Assembly: GCF_001544795.2 (NCBI RefSeq)
Contig: NZ_FCOI02000006.1
Coordinates: 186,001-250,000, forward strand
Direction: 5' to 3'
Origin: Caballeronia temeraria
GTDB taxonomy: Bacteria > Pseudomonadota > Gammaproteobacteria > Burkholderiales > Burkholderiaceae
DNA length: 64,000 nt
Shown here: positions 34,987 through 43,264 of the stretch, piece by piece
Layout: every line of letters starts with the position of its first letter
Position numbering within the stretch: the stretch's first letter is position 1
Position numbers and translations under genes: made by a program
Notes under the pieces: model-generated
Databases searched by the model: none
Told to the model about the DNA's origin: nothing
What the model saw: only the letters and a program-made list of their open reading frames with translations

Positions 34987-36174
34987 TTAGGCTTTCGATC
35001 GACCTTTTTTCTTCTTCAGATCGAAGCGGGGTTTGAAGGCGTAGCTGCAGCCGGGACAGACGAAGTCCTTGGCCAACTCGATCTTTCCTTCACCGTTGGA
35101 CAGGATGTAGTCCGTGCCGCAGCTTCGGCAGGGCGCCATTGTCAGGCGCGAGTCCATCGCCATCGAGCGCGTCAGGTGATTTGCACGATCGGCCGTGATG
35201 ACGAGCTTTTCACCGAACATTTTCGCGACGATGTCGTTGGCTGCGATCAGCGCCTCAGGAATGCTCGCCTTATTTTCGAGCGCGCATCGGTACAGCCAGA
35301 CCAACAGCGTGCCTTGCAAGCGATGCGCCGGATAGTCAACGTACCACGTGAGCGAGCTAGGGTTGCAGCCGCAGGGCGAGCTCACACCGTGGATCTGCTT
35401 GTATGTGTTACGCGCTCTCGTCTGGTTCAGGCCAAACAGATTGGTCGCGGTCGATGCGCGAACGCCTTGCGTCATCAGCATGCGAGCGTAGACATCTCGC
35501 TGGGCGCGATCCAAACGGAGGTCCGACCAGAGATGCGTGTAGGGCAGAGCGGTCGATTTGAGGTTCGACGTGCTCATCAGGTAATGGGCGACAGATTCGT
35601 GTGTGAGCCATCCGGCACTGTATTCGGTCCAAAAAAGTTGCTCGTCGAACCGCCATCTGAAAAGCGGGAAGGTGATCGCGCCAATCGCCGCTTCGAGCCG
35701 GCCGATCGGCAATTCCATAAGGTACTCGGCGAGCTTGAAGGAAATGCCAAGCAAGGGCGCGGCCAGGACGCTCATGTGGAGTACGTCTTTGAGCAGGGAA
35801 ACGTAGGTACAGTTGTAGTGAAAGATATCGCGCGCGGTCAGGGCGTCGACAGCGGGCATCGCTTTGGTCAACTCTTCGACAGTGGGGGAGAGGAGAACAC
35901 CATCGACGAACGTTTCCCAGTCGCGAGGATCTTGCAAAGCGGGAGCAAGTGCGAGAAACGGCATGTTCATCAGCATCGCCTTCGGGAGCGCGCGGGCTTT
36001 GAACGTGTCCATGTTGTCGCGGGAGACGCCGAAGAAGTTTTCAGCGTCCCGATAACGGACGAGCACGTTGTGAATGACATCCGTCAGTGCGTAGTTGGCT
36101 CGCTGAATCTTTTCGGCGATGAATTTCGGAAGCGAGATCGTGGTCTCGACAGCATCTAGGGTGTTCGTTGACAT
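34987..36174 (-). CDS. regulator with C-terminal FlhC-like domain
   Basis: A 395-residue protein. The C-terminal 180 residues match the plan of FlhC, the flagellar master regulator partner of FlhD. They carry a helix-turn-helix (ASTATNLFGLNQTRARNTYK, then QIHGVSSPCGCNPSSLTWYV), a helical middle (GTLLVWLYRCALENKASIPE), and a zinc site CRSCGTDYI ... FVCPGCSYAF with four cysteines. The N-terminal 200 residues are not FlhC-like and I do not recognise them (VSRDNMDTFKARALPKAMLM). Free-standing FlhC is about 190 residues, so this is a fusion. It may act as a plasmid regulator, possibly of the nearby pilus genes. That role is inference from position. Confidence 0.7.
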   Translation of the reverse strand: MSTNTLDAVETTISLPKFIAEKIQRANYALTDVIHNVLVRYRDAENFFGVSRDNMDTFKARALPKAMLMNMPFLALAPALQDPRDWETFVDGVLLSPTVEELTKAMPAVDALTARDIFHYNCTYVSLLKDVLHMSVLAAPLLGISFKLAEYLMELPIGRLEAAIGAITFPLFRWRFDEQLFWTEYSAGWLTHESVAHYLMSTSNLKSTALPYTHLWSDLRLDRAQRDVYARMLMTQGVRASTATNLFGLNQTRARNTYKQIHGVSSPCGCNPSSLTWYVDYPAHRLQGTLLVWLYRCALENKASIPEALIAANDIVAKMFGEKLVITADRANHLTRSMAMDSRLTMAPCRSCGTDYILSNGEGKIELAKDFVCPGCSYAFKPRFDLKKKKGRSKA

Positions 36175-36256
36175 AGTTCTTGTTTGTGGCTTTTTTTAGC
36201 TTCGTCGGACGCGATAGAGCGCGCCCGGCCCGTAGCTTTTCTCGTTGATTCTTACC

Positions 36257-37516
36257 TTACCTGCCGAGCGCAGCGTCCAGCTCAGACACGGTCTTGCGCA
36301 GCATCGCGGCCAGTGCTTCCAGAAGCGGCTCATGCTGCGCGGGCGTCTCACACGCCTGTACCGCGAGTTGGGCGCCCATGAGTTTTGCGGCAAAAACTTC
36401 GAAGGAGGCTGAGACGTCCTGCAGGGAGGCTTGAACCTTGTTCGCCGCCTCGATTGCTGCCGCCTGTTTTTTGCGTTCCGCCTCGAGCGCCTCGAGGGCG
36501 GCTTGTTCCGCGGCGATCCTTTTCTCGATTTCAGCGAGCTCGTCATTGCTCTTCTGAATGGATTCGGCGATGCTTGTGTAGCCAGCGGGGGCCGTCGGCT
36601 TGTCGACGTACTGCACATCGGGCTTGCGATTGCGCAACTCGTTGGCTTCGCGGGTGAGCCGCCCGATTTCCTTGTCCTTGTCGGCAAGGTCCTTTTCCAT
36701 GTTGCTCAGACCGGCTTGCTTGCGCTTGTAGTGATCGTCCATTCGCGCAAGGTCTGCCTCGCGGTCGGAGATCTTACGAGCGCTCGCAGCCAGTTCAGTG
36801 CGTAGGTGCTTGGCCTCGCTTTCGGACACTGAGAGCGCTGTTTTTGCGTCCTGGAGTTGCGAGTGAACGTTCAAGAGTTGGATGCGTCCGTCCTCGAGCG
36901 CCGCGTCCTTCTTCTGCAGTTCGACGAGCATTCGCTTGACGTCCATGCGGGTCATGTCTGGATCCTCTTTCTTCTTAGCAAGAATCTCCGCAACCTGCTC
37001 GTCTGTGACGTGTTCCGCTGCAAGGATGTCCAGTTCGCCGACATTGAACGTGCGGATGGCTTCGGCGTTGTCTGCGAACGCTTCGTAGCAGCGCATGTAT
37101 TGACGCGCCACGGAGCGCTTAAGCCCAAGCGCACTATCGAAAATCACGAAACCCAGTGACGCAGCTTTGCGCTTGATTGCGATGGTGTCACCGGCCTTCG
37201 CGATCATCACATTCTTGAGCGAGTACATCGTATTGAGCAGATGGGCGCCGATCGTTTCCAGGTCGGCCTTAATGCGAGCCCGCGCTTCCGCAACGGCCAT
37301 CAGGCTTTCAATAATCTGTACCGCCAGTTCTTCGAATGCTGGATCGTCGCCTAGTGCCTTCTTGACGGCACGTGCGATAGTGTCGCGATAGGACCACTTG
37401 GGATCGTGCTTCGTGAAGATGTCGTCCAGCGCATCATTGAATTCCCCGGGGGGATTGAGGAGCGGGTGCTGGACTTTGCTCAGTTGGGTGTTCTTGGACG
37501 TCTCGCCGTTCGGCAT
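36257..37516 (-). CDS. coiled-coil plasmid protein, paralogue of the next gene
   Basis: A 419-residue protein. I chose the ATG at 37516, which has GGAGAGAAGAA upstream. The N-terminal third (about 55-160) contains LETIGAHLLNTMYSLKNVMI, AKAGDTIAIKRKAASLGFVI and LGLKRSVARQYMRCYEAFAD. This segment is shared with the gene at 37608. The remainder is a long coiled coil (residues 190-380, heptads rich in Leu, Glu and Lys), with a break at KPTAPAGYTSIAESI. The layout recalls KfrA-type plasmid DNA-binding proteins, but the N-terminal domain is different. The two paralogues are probably cotranscribed (gap 91 bases). Confidence 0.65.
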   Translation of the reverse strand: MPNGETSKNTQLSKVQHPLLNPPGEFNDALDDIFTKHDPKWSYRDTIARAVKKALGDDPAFEELAVQIIESLMAVAEARARIKADLETIGAHLLNTMYSLKNVMIAKAGDTIAIKRKAASLGFVIFDSALGLKRSVARQYMRCYEAFADNAEAIRTFNVGELDILAAEHVTDEQVAEILAKKKEDPDMTRMDVKRMLVELQKKDAALEDGRIQLLNVHSQLQDAKTALSVSESEAKHLRTELAASARKISDREADLARMDDHYKRKQAGLSNMEKDLADKDKEIGRLTREANELRNRKPDVQYVDKPTAPAGYTSIAESIQKSNDELAEIEKRIAAEQAALEALEAERKKQAAAIEAANKVQASLQDVSASFEVFAAKLMGAQLAVQACETPAQHEPLLEALAAMLRKTVSELDAALGR

Positions 37517-37607
37517 TTCTTCTCTCCAGATTTTGCAGCAGCACCACCCGGCGCTGCTCATCACACCGCAAGGGCTCTTTCGACGCGCTCGCAGTTAAGC
37601 TATTTAG

Positions 37608-37997
37608 TTAGGGGCGGGACAACAGGTCAAGGACGGTCATGGCGCTCAGGTCGAGGTCGGTGTCCTTGAATCGTTCTGCGATGCGCATGTACTGCCGCGC
37701 GACGGAGCGAGGCATCTCAACTGCTTTCGCAAGGAAAGAGAAGCACATGGCGGCGGCTTCCTTGCGTGATTCCAACGTGTCGCCGGCGGTCGCCACCACC
37801 GCGTCTTTAATCAGGTAGAGGCATTCGGAAATGCGCGTCCCGATCGACACCAGGTCAGGCGCACCTGCGGATGAACCCCTGAGCGCAACCAGTTCAGCAG
37901 CGTGTTTAGCCAGTGCCGTGATTGTCTCGGGGGTGTGCGCTTCACCCATCACCTCTTGCGCCACATCCAAGAACTTTTTGTTCTCCGATTCGTACAT
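37608..37997 (-). CDS. small plasmid protein, shares a domain with the gene downstream
   Basis: A 129-residue protein starting at 37997 (GAGGTTGAG before the ATG). Its core (ISECLYLIKDAVVATAGDTL, RKEAAAMCFSFLAKAVEMPR, SVARQYMRIAERFKD) aligns along its length with the N-terminal domain of the protein at 36257-37516, including the invariant SVARQYMR. It lacks the coiled coil. The pair looks like a full-length structural protein and a short modulator made by duplication. No enzyme motif is seen. Confidence 0.65.
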   Translation of the reverse strand: MYESENKKFLDVAQEVMGEAHTPETITALAKHAAELVALRGSSAGAPDLVSIGTRISECLYLIKDAVVATAGDTLESRKEAAAMCFSFLAKAVEMPRSVARQYMRIAERFKDTDLDLSAMTVLDLLSRP

Positions 37998-38211
37998 CTC
38001 AACCTCGTATTTCGTGCAAGTAACCAATCGTAACGACCGCCTTCGGGAGTTTTTGACCGAAAGACGCTCTTTTCACCCCCTCTTTCAATCCAGATATGGA
38101 AGAGGGGCGTCGCTGCTGCGTGTTCGCAAACGTTTAACGGTCCATTCGTGAAACACTTTAGTAACAATTGGACACAAGAAATGTAATTCGAAGCTTGCGT
38201 CTAATGAAATC
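37998..38211 (-). promoter_or_regulatory. leader with two hairpins upstream of the 37997 gene
   Basis: A hairpin with arms at 38077-38086 and 38098-38107 (CCCCTCTT/AAGAGGGG core) lies about 90 bases upstream of the start. A second, near 38036-38063, pairs CTTTCGG with CCGAAGG on the minus strand. They may be an attenuator or a bidirectional terminator for the NERD gene upstream. No coding region lies here. Confidence 0.35.
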
Positions 38212-38919
38212 TTATGACCAATGGGACATCCTCAATCCGGCCCTAATTGTCATCGCTTTGTGCTTTTGCAGTGCCATTTGAGAGTCGTCCGCCAGCAGGA
38301 GCACTGCTTTTTTCGCCACTTCCACGCAGATGGGCTTGGCACCTGCGAAGGCGTCTCGTTGCATGCGGAGCCACTGTCGCAAGTCGGCCGGAGCCAGCAG
38401 ATCGGTTGGTAGATCGGGATCGAGCACGGCCTCGGCCGATGTGAATAACCCAGCGCCGCGCACGGGCCAGATCGGGGGCAATTGGTCGCGGAGAAATCGC
38501 AGCTTGCTGCGGTGCTGCTCAATGGGCGAGCGCCGCTCGTCCGTCTGCCCGCTCGACGCTGAACGCGTCAGCTTTCCCGCGCGAGTGGACGGGGCGACGT
38601 GGCCCGGCCAGTGTTTCGTCTCGAAGATGAAGATGCCAAAGGGCGTCACGGCGAGGTGGTCGATCTCGGCGGTCGGATAGTCTGTGCCCGGCGCATGCTC
38701 GATCACGAGCGGCCCGTCATGGAGATAGAACTCGTTGCCGCAAAGCCTGTACAGCGTTTTTCGGAGCTCTGCCTGCGCCGCAGATTCACCGGCTGCTCCG
38801 ATCGCGTCGGAACGTCGATTGAAGAGGTGGGGGCGCGAGACGGCATCTTGCTTACGGATTTTCTCGCGGCCTCGGTCGACACAATAGGCCCCGATGGCGA
38901 CGGTGATTTCGACAAGCAT
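38212..38919 (-). CDS. NERD-domain protein (nuclease-related)
   Basis: A 235-residue protein with a NERD domain. A hydrophobic start (MLVEITVAIGAYCVDRGRE) may anchor it in the membrane. The nuclease-like core has GAAGESAAQAELRKTLYRL, DYPTAEIDHLAVTPFGIFIF and ETKHWPGHVAPSTR, giving the D...ExK residues of the PD-(D/E)xK-like fold. A C-terminal segment is helical (DAFAGAKPICVEVAKKAVLL). NERD proteins are thought to act in DNA processing, and several occur in plasmid or defence contexts. The start at 38919 is preferred over 38952, but ribosome sites are weak for both. Confidence 0.8.
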   Translation of the reverse strand: MLVEITVAIGAYCVDRGREKIRKQDAVSRPHLFNRRSDAIGAAGESAAQAELRKTLYRLCGNEFYLHDGPLVIEHAPGTDYPTAEIDHLAVTPFGIFIFETKHWPGHVAPSTRAGKLTRSASSGQTDERRSPIEQHRSKLRFLRDQLPPIWPVRGAGLFTSAEAVLDPDLPTDLLAPADLRQWLRMQRDAFAGAKPICVEVAKKAVLLLADDSQMALQKHKAMTIRAGLRMSHWS

Positions 38920-38970
38920 GGTTGCTCGGTTGGGTTGATCTGTAACCAGCATGACACCCGCATCGCATTG

Positions 38971-39153
38971 TCAAGGCGCGAAAAAGCGCGATAAACAGAA
39001 TGCCGTCTCGAAAGGCGGTCTGTTTTTGCGAGCTTTCGCCTGCACGGGCTTGCCCGCTTCGCGTACATTCAATTTCATCCCCGCGTCCTGGACGCATCGA
39101 CGAAAAGCATCGCGATAGGTATTGCGACCGCTCAATCTCCCTTTCTTCCGCAT
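38971..39153 (-). CDS. possible 60-residue basic protein
   Basis: A small basic protein (MRKKGRLSGRNTYRDAFRRC, then VQDAGMKLNVREAGKPVQAK) starting at 39153, with GGGAG eight bases upstream. The high Lys/Arg content and the lack of Pro runs differ from shadow frames nearby. It could be a nucleic-acid-binding peptide. It lies 51 bases before the NERD gene on the same strand. Support is modest and the family is unknown. Confidence 0.4.
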   Translation of the reverse strand: MRKKGRLSGRNTYRDAFRRCVQDAGMKLNVREAGKPVQAKARKNRPPFETAFCLSRFFAP

Positions 39154-39243
39154 AGAGCTGCTCCCGCCACGCTTTATCGAGCCGTGACGAAAGCGTCTCT
39201 CCGCGCGCCGTTTTTCCCTGCTCAATCGAGCATCGAAAACCAT

Positions 39244-39283
39244 CCAGCGCTTTACTGGCTGGACATCCCCCTTGTGCGTCAGT
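39244..39283 (+). promoter_or_regulatory. possible structured leader, weaker copy
   Basis: CCAGC (39244-39248) and GCTGG (39258-39262) form a stem with loop GCTTTACTG. ACTG of the loop can pair with CAGT at 39280-39283, and TTTTCTGGAGAG then leads to the ATG at 39300. This follows the plan of the four clearer leaders at 39656, 42914, 55456 and 62333, but with a weaker stem. Confidence 0.35.
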
Positions 39284-39299
39284 TTTTCTGGAGAGAAAA

Positions 39300-39599
39300 A
39301 TGCCGAAGCAGTTGGTCTTCAAGGCGATCAAATCGCCCGCTTGGTTGGTCGCTGTGTGTTTTGCGTTGTGGTTCGCGGCGCACTCCTTCTTTGCGTTTCT
39401 GTTCGTCTCCTTCGCCGTTGCCACATGGATCAACCGATTCATCAAGGCCTCGTTGAAGGAAGACAGAGTGGAAGAAGCGAAAGCGTCACCGACTGCTACT
39501 GCTTCGCCGGTTCCGGCAGAAGAGAAGGTCACGCCTATCAAGCGTCAGTACGCGAAATCCGCAGTGGTCATTCCACTCAAGACAGGCACCGACGACTAG
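39300..39599 (+). CDS. small membrane protein
   Basis: A 99-residue protein with one long hydrophobic region, probably two helices (SPAWLVAVCFALWFAAHSFF and AFLFVSFAVATWINRF, residues 12-48). A charged C-terminal tail follows (KASLKEDRVEEAKASPTATA). TGGAGAG gives a good ribosome site for the ATG at 39300. It is the first gene of the plus-strand accessory module, and a strong terminator follows at once. The family is unknown. Confidence 0.72.
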   Translation: MPKQLVFKAIKSPAWLVAVCFALWFAAHSFFAFLFVSFAVATWINRFIKASLKEDRVEEAKASPTATASPVPAEEKVTPIKRQYAKSAVVIPLKTGTDD

Positions 39600-39615
39600 T
39601 CGCTACGCCTGAACG

Positions 39616-39644
39616 TCAAGACCGCCCCTCACGGGCGGTCTTGA
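39616..39644 (+). terminator. bidirectional hairpin terminator
   Basis: TCAAGACCGCCC (39616-39627) pairs perfectly with GGGCGGTCTTGA (39633-39644) around a five-base loop. It lies 17 bases after the membrane-protein stop. There is no long T tract, so efficiency is uncertain. Confidence 0.7.
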
Positions 39645-39655
39645 TCCTCACCCCC

Positions 39656-39692
39656 AACGGGAAATCCTCCCGTTGCGGGCATGGGTTTCCCG
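39656..39692 (+). promoter_or_regulatory. structured leader (hairpin plus loop-complement), copy 1
   Basis: AACGGGA (39656-39662) pairs with TCCCGTT (39668-39674). The loop AATCC (39663-39667) can pair with GGGTT at 39683-39687, allowing one G-U pair. TTTCCCG follows, then CGGAG and the ATG at 39710. The same plan recurs at 42914, 55456 and 62333 with different sequences. Confidence 0.6.
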
Positions 39693-39709
39693 TTCATTCG
39701 GAGATTCCC

Positions 39710-40144
39710 ATGCATACGGAAGTCGCAGCATGGCAACTGGACATGTTCGACGCGCCCCCGGCGCCGGTCACCCGTGTTCAGGCCAAGCCAGATCCCTTGC
39801 CCGATCCGCAGTTCTGGAGTGAGGCGGTGACAAACAAGATGGTCGACGCGCTGATCAGTCTGGCGACCGACAGCCGGCGCGGCGACAACATGCCCGAGTC
39901 GCTGATGGACTGCGCCGCATTGTTCAGCGAGCGACTCAAAAACAGAAAGAAACTCGATCTCGAAGACTACCGGGCGACGCTCGGGTGGGTCATGGAGTTC
40001 TGGAACGGCGCAGTGCCGTACCGATTCGTCTGCCAGATCAACGGCGTCGATCCTGAAATCCTGCAAGACGTAATATTGAGTAACCCGCTGCTCAAGCGCG
40101 ACATGGAAGAGGTTCGTCGCGACAGTTTCGGCACCCTGTTGTAG
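39710..40144 (+). CDS. hypothetical protein of the ssb module
   Basis: A 144-residue protein starting at 39710, with CGGAG upstream. It opens MHTEVAAWQLDMFDAPPAPV and continues FWSEAVTNKMVDALISLATD, LFSERLKNRKKLDLEDYRAT and GWVMEFWNGAVPYRFVCQIN. It is mostly helical and soluble, without catalytic motifs I know. Genes of this kind sit beside ssb in large plasmids and integrative elements. It precedes the 268-residue gene by nine bases and probably shares its transcript with that gene and ssb. Confidence 0.72.
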   Translation: MHTEVAAWQLDMFDAPPAPVTRVQAKPDPLPDPQFWSEAVTNKMVDALISLATDSRRGDNMPESLMDCAALFSERLKNRKKLDLEDYRATLGWVMEFWNGAVPYRFVCQINGVDPEILQDVILSNPLLKRDMEEVRRDSFGTLL

Positions 40145-40153
40145 GAGACCAGC

Positions 40154-40960
40154 ATGAGCACATTTACCTTCGGGCGGATGCTCGGCAGTCTCTTCGGCAC
40201 CGCGTCCCCGGCGCAACCACGACCGGATGCACGCTCGAGTGCGCAACCGGCTCCCGTTGTCGTTGGGCAAGGTGCGCGCAATGAGCGTCACGTCAACGTT
40301 GCCGGCCAAGCCATGCTCTTTCGCGATGAGGGAGGCGTGGTTGTCCAGTTCCTCCCGGCATTCGACTTCGAACTCAAGCAAACCGCCGTCGGCATGAAGT
40401 TGATGCCATCACTCGCGCCGCACTGGGAAGTACTGCGTGAGCACACCGGCACGCTGACGGATGCGATCGCCACAGCGATCAGGGAAGCTCAGCCAACTGA
40501 GTTTGAAGCGGGGGCAGCCTTGTCTGCGCGCAAGCGGTCCGAGCCGGCGTCCCAACAATTACGCCAGCGCGACGATGCGATCGTGGACGCTGTCGTATCG
40601 GCTCCAGCCGCCCAGGCAAGCGAAGCACACAGCGGAGCACCTAAACGGACCGAGCGCCCCCGATACGGCGTGTTGAAAGAGTGGGGCGAAAAGGAGTTTC
40701 CCGATGGCAAGCGCCCCGGGAAAACCTACGAGTCGTTCTGCATCACGCTTCAGCACCGCGGCGGAACTGATGTCGTGCAAGGCGAGGGCCTTCGCGACGC
40801 GATCGCGGAAGCGAATTGCAGAGTCGGTGATCGTGTAGAAGTCAGGCGCGTTGGCAAAACCAAGGTGCCCGCTGTTGATAAACGTGGAAGACCGAAGCTC
40901 GATTCCAGCGGCGCGCAAGTGCTGTGGGACAAGTGGCTGTGGTCCATCAAAAAATCTTAA
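40154..40960 (+). CDS. hypothetical protein with conjugation-associated C-terminal domain
   Basis: A 268-residue protein. The N-terminal half is low complexity, except for a patch [20 protein letters not shown]. The C-terminal 90 residues read [40 protein letters not shown] and [20 protein letters not shown]. This resembles a module found at the C-termini of some relaxases and plasmid primases (G-L-E-G...S-Y-F...G-D). It may bind single-stranded DNA or help a partner act on the transferred strand. It lies 10 bases before ssb, which supports a DNA-handling role. The match is from memory. Confidence 0.6.
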   Translation: MSTFTFGRMLGSLFGTASPAQPRPDARSSAQPAPVVVGQGARNERHVNVAGQAMLFRDEGGVVVQFLPAFDFELKQTAVGMKLMPSLAPHWEVLREHTGTLTDAIATAIREAQPTEFEAGAALSARKRSEPASQQLRQRDDAIVDAVVSAPAAQASEAHSGAPKRTERPRYGVLKEWGEKEFPDGKRPGKTYESFCITLQHRGGTDVVQGEGLRDAIAEANCRVGDRVEVRRVGKTKVPAVDKRGRPKLDSSGAQVLWDKWLWSIKKS

Positions 40961-40970
40961 GGAGCCTCTC

Positions 40971-41501
40971 ATGGCATCAGTAAACAAGGTCATTCTCGTG
41001 GGCAACCTCGGGGCTGATCCCGAAACGCGCTACCTGCCGAGCGGCGACGCGGTGGCCAATATCCGACTGGCAACGACCGACCGTTACAAGGACAAGTCCT
41101 CCGGCGAGATGAAGGAGTTGACCGAGTGGCATCGCGTGTCGTTCTTCGGCCGGCTGGCCGAGATCGTCAACGAGTATCTGAAGAAAGGCTCATCGGTGTA
41201 CGTCGAAGGCAGAATCCGCACACGCAAGTGGACGGATCAAGCTGGACAGGAGCGGTATTCGACCGAGATCGTCGCGGACCAGATGCAGATGCTCGGTGGT
41301 CGAGCAGCTGGCGAGCGAGGCGCATCGAGCGCAGACGACTTCGAGTCGCCGCGATCGCAGCGTCAGGGTCGCCAGGAGAATGGTCGACCGGCTTCCGGCG
41401 GTTCGGCTCCGGCCGCTTCGACGGCGCGTGCGCCGCAATCGTCCGGCTCTTTCGGCGGCGGCGGTGGATTCGCAGATATGGACGACGATATTCCGTTCTG
41501 A
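40971..41501 (+). CDS. ssb: single-stranded DNA-binding protein
   Basis: A 176-residue SSB. The OB fold (residues 1-115) begins [20 protein letters not shown] and holds [20 protein letters not shown] and [20 protein letters not shown]. The tail is Gly/Ser/Arg-rich and ends in the acidic tip ADMDDDIPF, which recruits partner enzymes. The ATG at 40971 has AAGGAG upstream; the open frame to 40851 is spurious. Plasmid SSBs coat the transferred strand and damp the SOS response in recipients. It is the third gene of a likely operon (39710, 40154, ssb). Confidence 0.97.
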   Translation: MASVNKVILVGNLGADPETRYLPSGDAVANIRLATTDRYKDKSSGEMKELTEWHRVSFFGRLAEIVNEYLKKGSSVYVEGRIRTRKWTDQAGQERYSTEIVADQMQMLGGRAAGERGASSADDFESPRSQRQGRQENGRPASGGSAPAASTARAPQSSGSFGGGGGFADMDDDIPF

Positions 41502-41790
41502 CCATATTTAATGGGTCGTGAATGGGCTGCGATCTAATCCCGTAGCCTCTCACCTTCTTTCCCGTAACACCTCACCTCACCTTCGTCGTTCTGTCCGGCC
41601 CCCTTGGGCCGGCGGAACCGCGAAGCGTCCGTTTCTCCTCGCGCGGTCCGCGTATCAATCTTTTTTGCGCACCACCTCTGCTGAAAAAAGCCGTTAGCCG
41701 CGATCTTGCGCGTGCACGGACGGTTTTTTTGAGCACGGTTTCACCGCCTGTTCAGGCATCGACCTCAACCGCACCACTACGGAGTGACAA
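41502..41790. other. intergenic leader before the primase gene
   Basis: No gene. A hairpin CCGGCCC (41595-41601) / GGGCCGG (41606-41612) lies downstream of ssb. A T-rich run (GGTTTTTTT near 41723-41731) could end transcription from ssb. The 60 bases before the primase ATG look unstructured. Confidence 0.4.
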
Positions 41791-42876
41791 ATGAATGCAA
41801 AGAGACTCAAGCTGTCCCCGGAACAGTGGGTTACGTTGCTCCACAAGTATGGAGTGCCGGAAAGCTCACTGACCGGGAAGAGCGGATCGTGTCCCATCTG
41901 CGGCGGTAACGACCGCTTCACTTACGACAACAAACGCGGCCGTGGCGATTGGGTATGCCGCAAATGCAACAACGGTGACCCCAAAGCCGGCGACGGGTTT
42001 GAGCTCATCTGCAAGGTAGCGGGCATGAGCTTCCGTGAATTGATGCTCGAGCTCGAAGGTGGATCGCTTGCTGAGGCTCGACAGTGTCGAGCGCAGCAGG
42101 CGGCGGCCCCGGCTCCCGGCCGAAAAGTCGATCCCGAATGGGCGCGCAAGCGGCTCGAGTCAATGTGGGATCGCGCGACGCTCATCGGATCCGATGGATT
42201 GGTGCCGCGCTATTTGCGCGCGCGGGTTCCGGGTCTGACGGCGCCGCCGTCGCAGGCTCTGCGCCAAGCGATGCTCGACTATCGGCACGAGAAGAAGGTG
42301 ATCGGCCAGTGGCCGGGCATCATCGCTCGCTTTACGCTGCCGGACGGCCGCCTTGGCACACTGCACCGGACGTTCCTCGAACGCTCGACGGTGGCGAAGG
42401 CGACGATTGTCACTAACGATGGCGAGATCCTACCGGCCAAATTGAACGACGTGACGCTTCACAAGCTCAACGGCGGCGCAGTCCGGCTGATGGATCCGGT
42501 CGATGGCGAGATCGGGGTAGCTGAAGGTCTCGAAACAGCGTATGCCGCTCACATGCAATTCGGCGTGCCGACGTGGTACTGCCTGAATCGCATCCTGCTT
42601 GCGGATTTTGTGGTGCCGGACGGGCTCGGCATCCGCGTGGTTCACATCTTTGCAGACTTCGACGCTATCGATCCTCGTACAGGCAAGTCGCCTGGGGTCG
42701 ATGCCGCGTTGAAGCTTGCTAAGCGGCTGCGTGCCGAAGGGTACACGGCTGTGATTCATCGTCCGAAGAAGCGGGAAACCGACTTCGCGGATGAGTGGTT
42801 GGTTTGCCGCGGTATGAAGCGTGCCGCATCGAAGTTGCCTGTTCGAAATTTGCAGCGGGAAGCCGCTCACGTTTGA
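41791..42876 (+). CDS. Toprim-domain primase with N-terminal zinc finger
   Basis: A 361-residue protein of the P4-alpha/plasmid primase type. The N-terminal zinc ribbon is SCPICGGNDRFTYDNKRGRG followed by WVCRKCNNGDPKAGDG. A helical linker leads to a middle domain (VIGQWPGIIARFTLPDGRLG) and a Toprim domain with the Glu motif IGVAEGLETAYAAHMQFG and the Asp motif VVHIFADFDAI. There is no helicase domain. It would lay primers on the transferred strand or at the plasmid origin. A good GGAG site precedes the ATG. It stands between ssb and a small gene, in the module expected for DNA establishment. Confidence 0.88.
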   Translation: MNAKRLKLSPEQWVTLLHKYGVPESSLTGKSGSCPICGGNDRFTYDNKRGRGDWVCRKCNNGDPKAGDGFELICKVAGMSFRELMLELEGGSLAEARQCRAQQAAAPAPGRKVDPEWARKRLESMWDRATLIGSDGLVPRYLRARVPGLTAPPSQALRQAMLDYRHEKKVIGQWPGIIARFTLPDGRLGTLHRTFLERSTVAKATIVTNDGEILPAKLNDVTLHKLNGGAVRLMDPVDGEIGVAEGLETAYAAHMQFGVPTWYCLNRILLADFVVPDGLGIRVVHIFADFDAIDPRTGKSPGVDAALKLAKRLRAEGYTAVIHRPKKRETDFADEWLVCRGMKRAASKLPVRNLQREAAHV

Positions 42877-42913
42877 TTGTTCGCGGCGCTTGCGCCGCTA
42901 ACTGTAACTTTCG

Positions 42914-42948
42914 CCCGGTGGGGATTCGTCCCCACCCGGGGCCGCAAT
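42914..42948 (+). promoter_or_regulatory. structured leader, copy 2
   Basis: GGTGGGGA (42917-42924) pairs with TCCCCACC (42929-42936), extended by CCC/GGG outside a bulge. The loop region ATTCG (42924-42928) can pair with CG-C-AAT at 42943-42948 if one base is bulged. ATTCCAATGGAG then leads to the ATG at 42980. This is the weakest pairing of the four, but the layout is the same. Confidence 0.5.
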
Positions 42949-42979
42949 CCGTCCGAGCTATTCCAATGGAGAAACGGAA

Positions 42980-43204
42980 ATGAGCTTCAGCATGATTGTC
43001 GGCCGCTACAAGATTGTCGCAACCTCCGGCGTGGAGAATGGTTCCGTGAGAGTCGGCAAGTCCGAAGCCGAGGCGTACGACGTTATCGATCGCGGGCAGC
43101 GCGGTAACGCTCGAATCGAGAAGCAGGGTGTCACACTCGACACCGCATGGTTCTATTGCATTCGCCGACAGGCGAGCGCACAAGGGGTGTCGTTGCTGCA
43201 CTGA
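42980..43204 (+). CDS. hypothetical 74-residue protein
   Basis: A small soluble protein: MSFSMIVGRYKIVATSGVEN, then VGKSEAEAYDVIDRGQRGNA and DTAWFYCIRRQASAQG. A GGAGAAACGGAA ribosome site precedes the ATG, and a structured leader lies upstream. A strong terminator follows the stop. It is probably a small beta/alpha domain of unknown role, last of the plus-strand module. Confidence 0.68.
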   Translation: MSFSMIVGRYKIVATSGVENGSVRVGKSEAEAYDVIDRGQRGNARIEKQGVTLDTAWFYCIRRQASAQGVSLLH

Positions 43205-43220
43205 GCACACCATTAAGACA

Positions 43221-43250
43221 AAACCCAGCCGATTGGCTGGGTTTTTTTTT
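43221..43250 (+). terminator. intrinsic terminator
   Basis: AAACCCAGCC (43221-43230) pairs with GGCTGGGTTT (43235-43244), followed by a run of T to 43250. It is strong and ends the ssb-primase module. The A-run on the other side lets it serve the convergent minus-strand genes as well. Confidence 0.9.
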
Positions 43251-43264
43251 TGCTCGCGCGCGTG

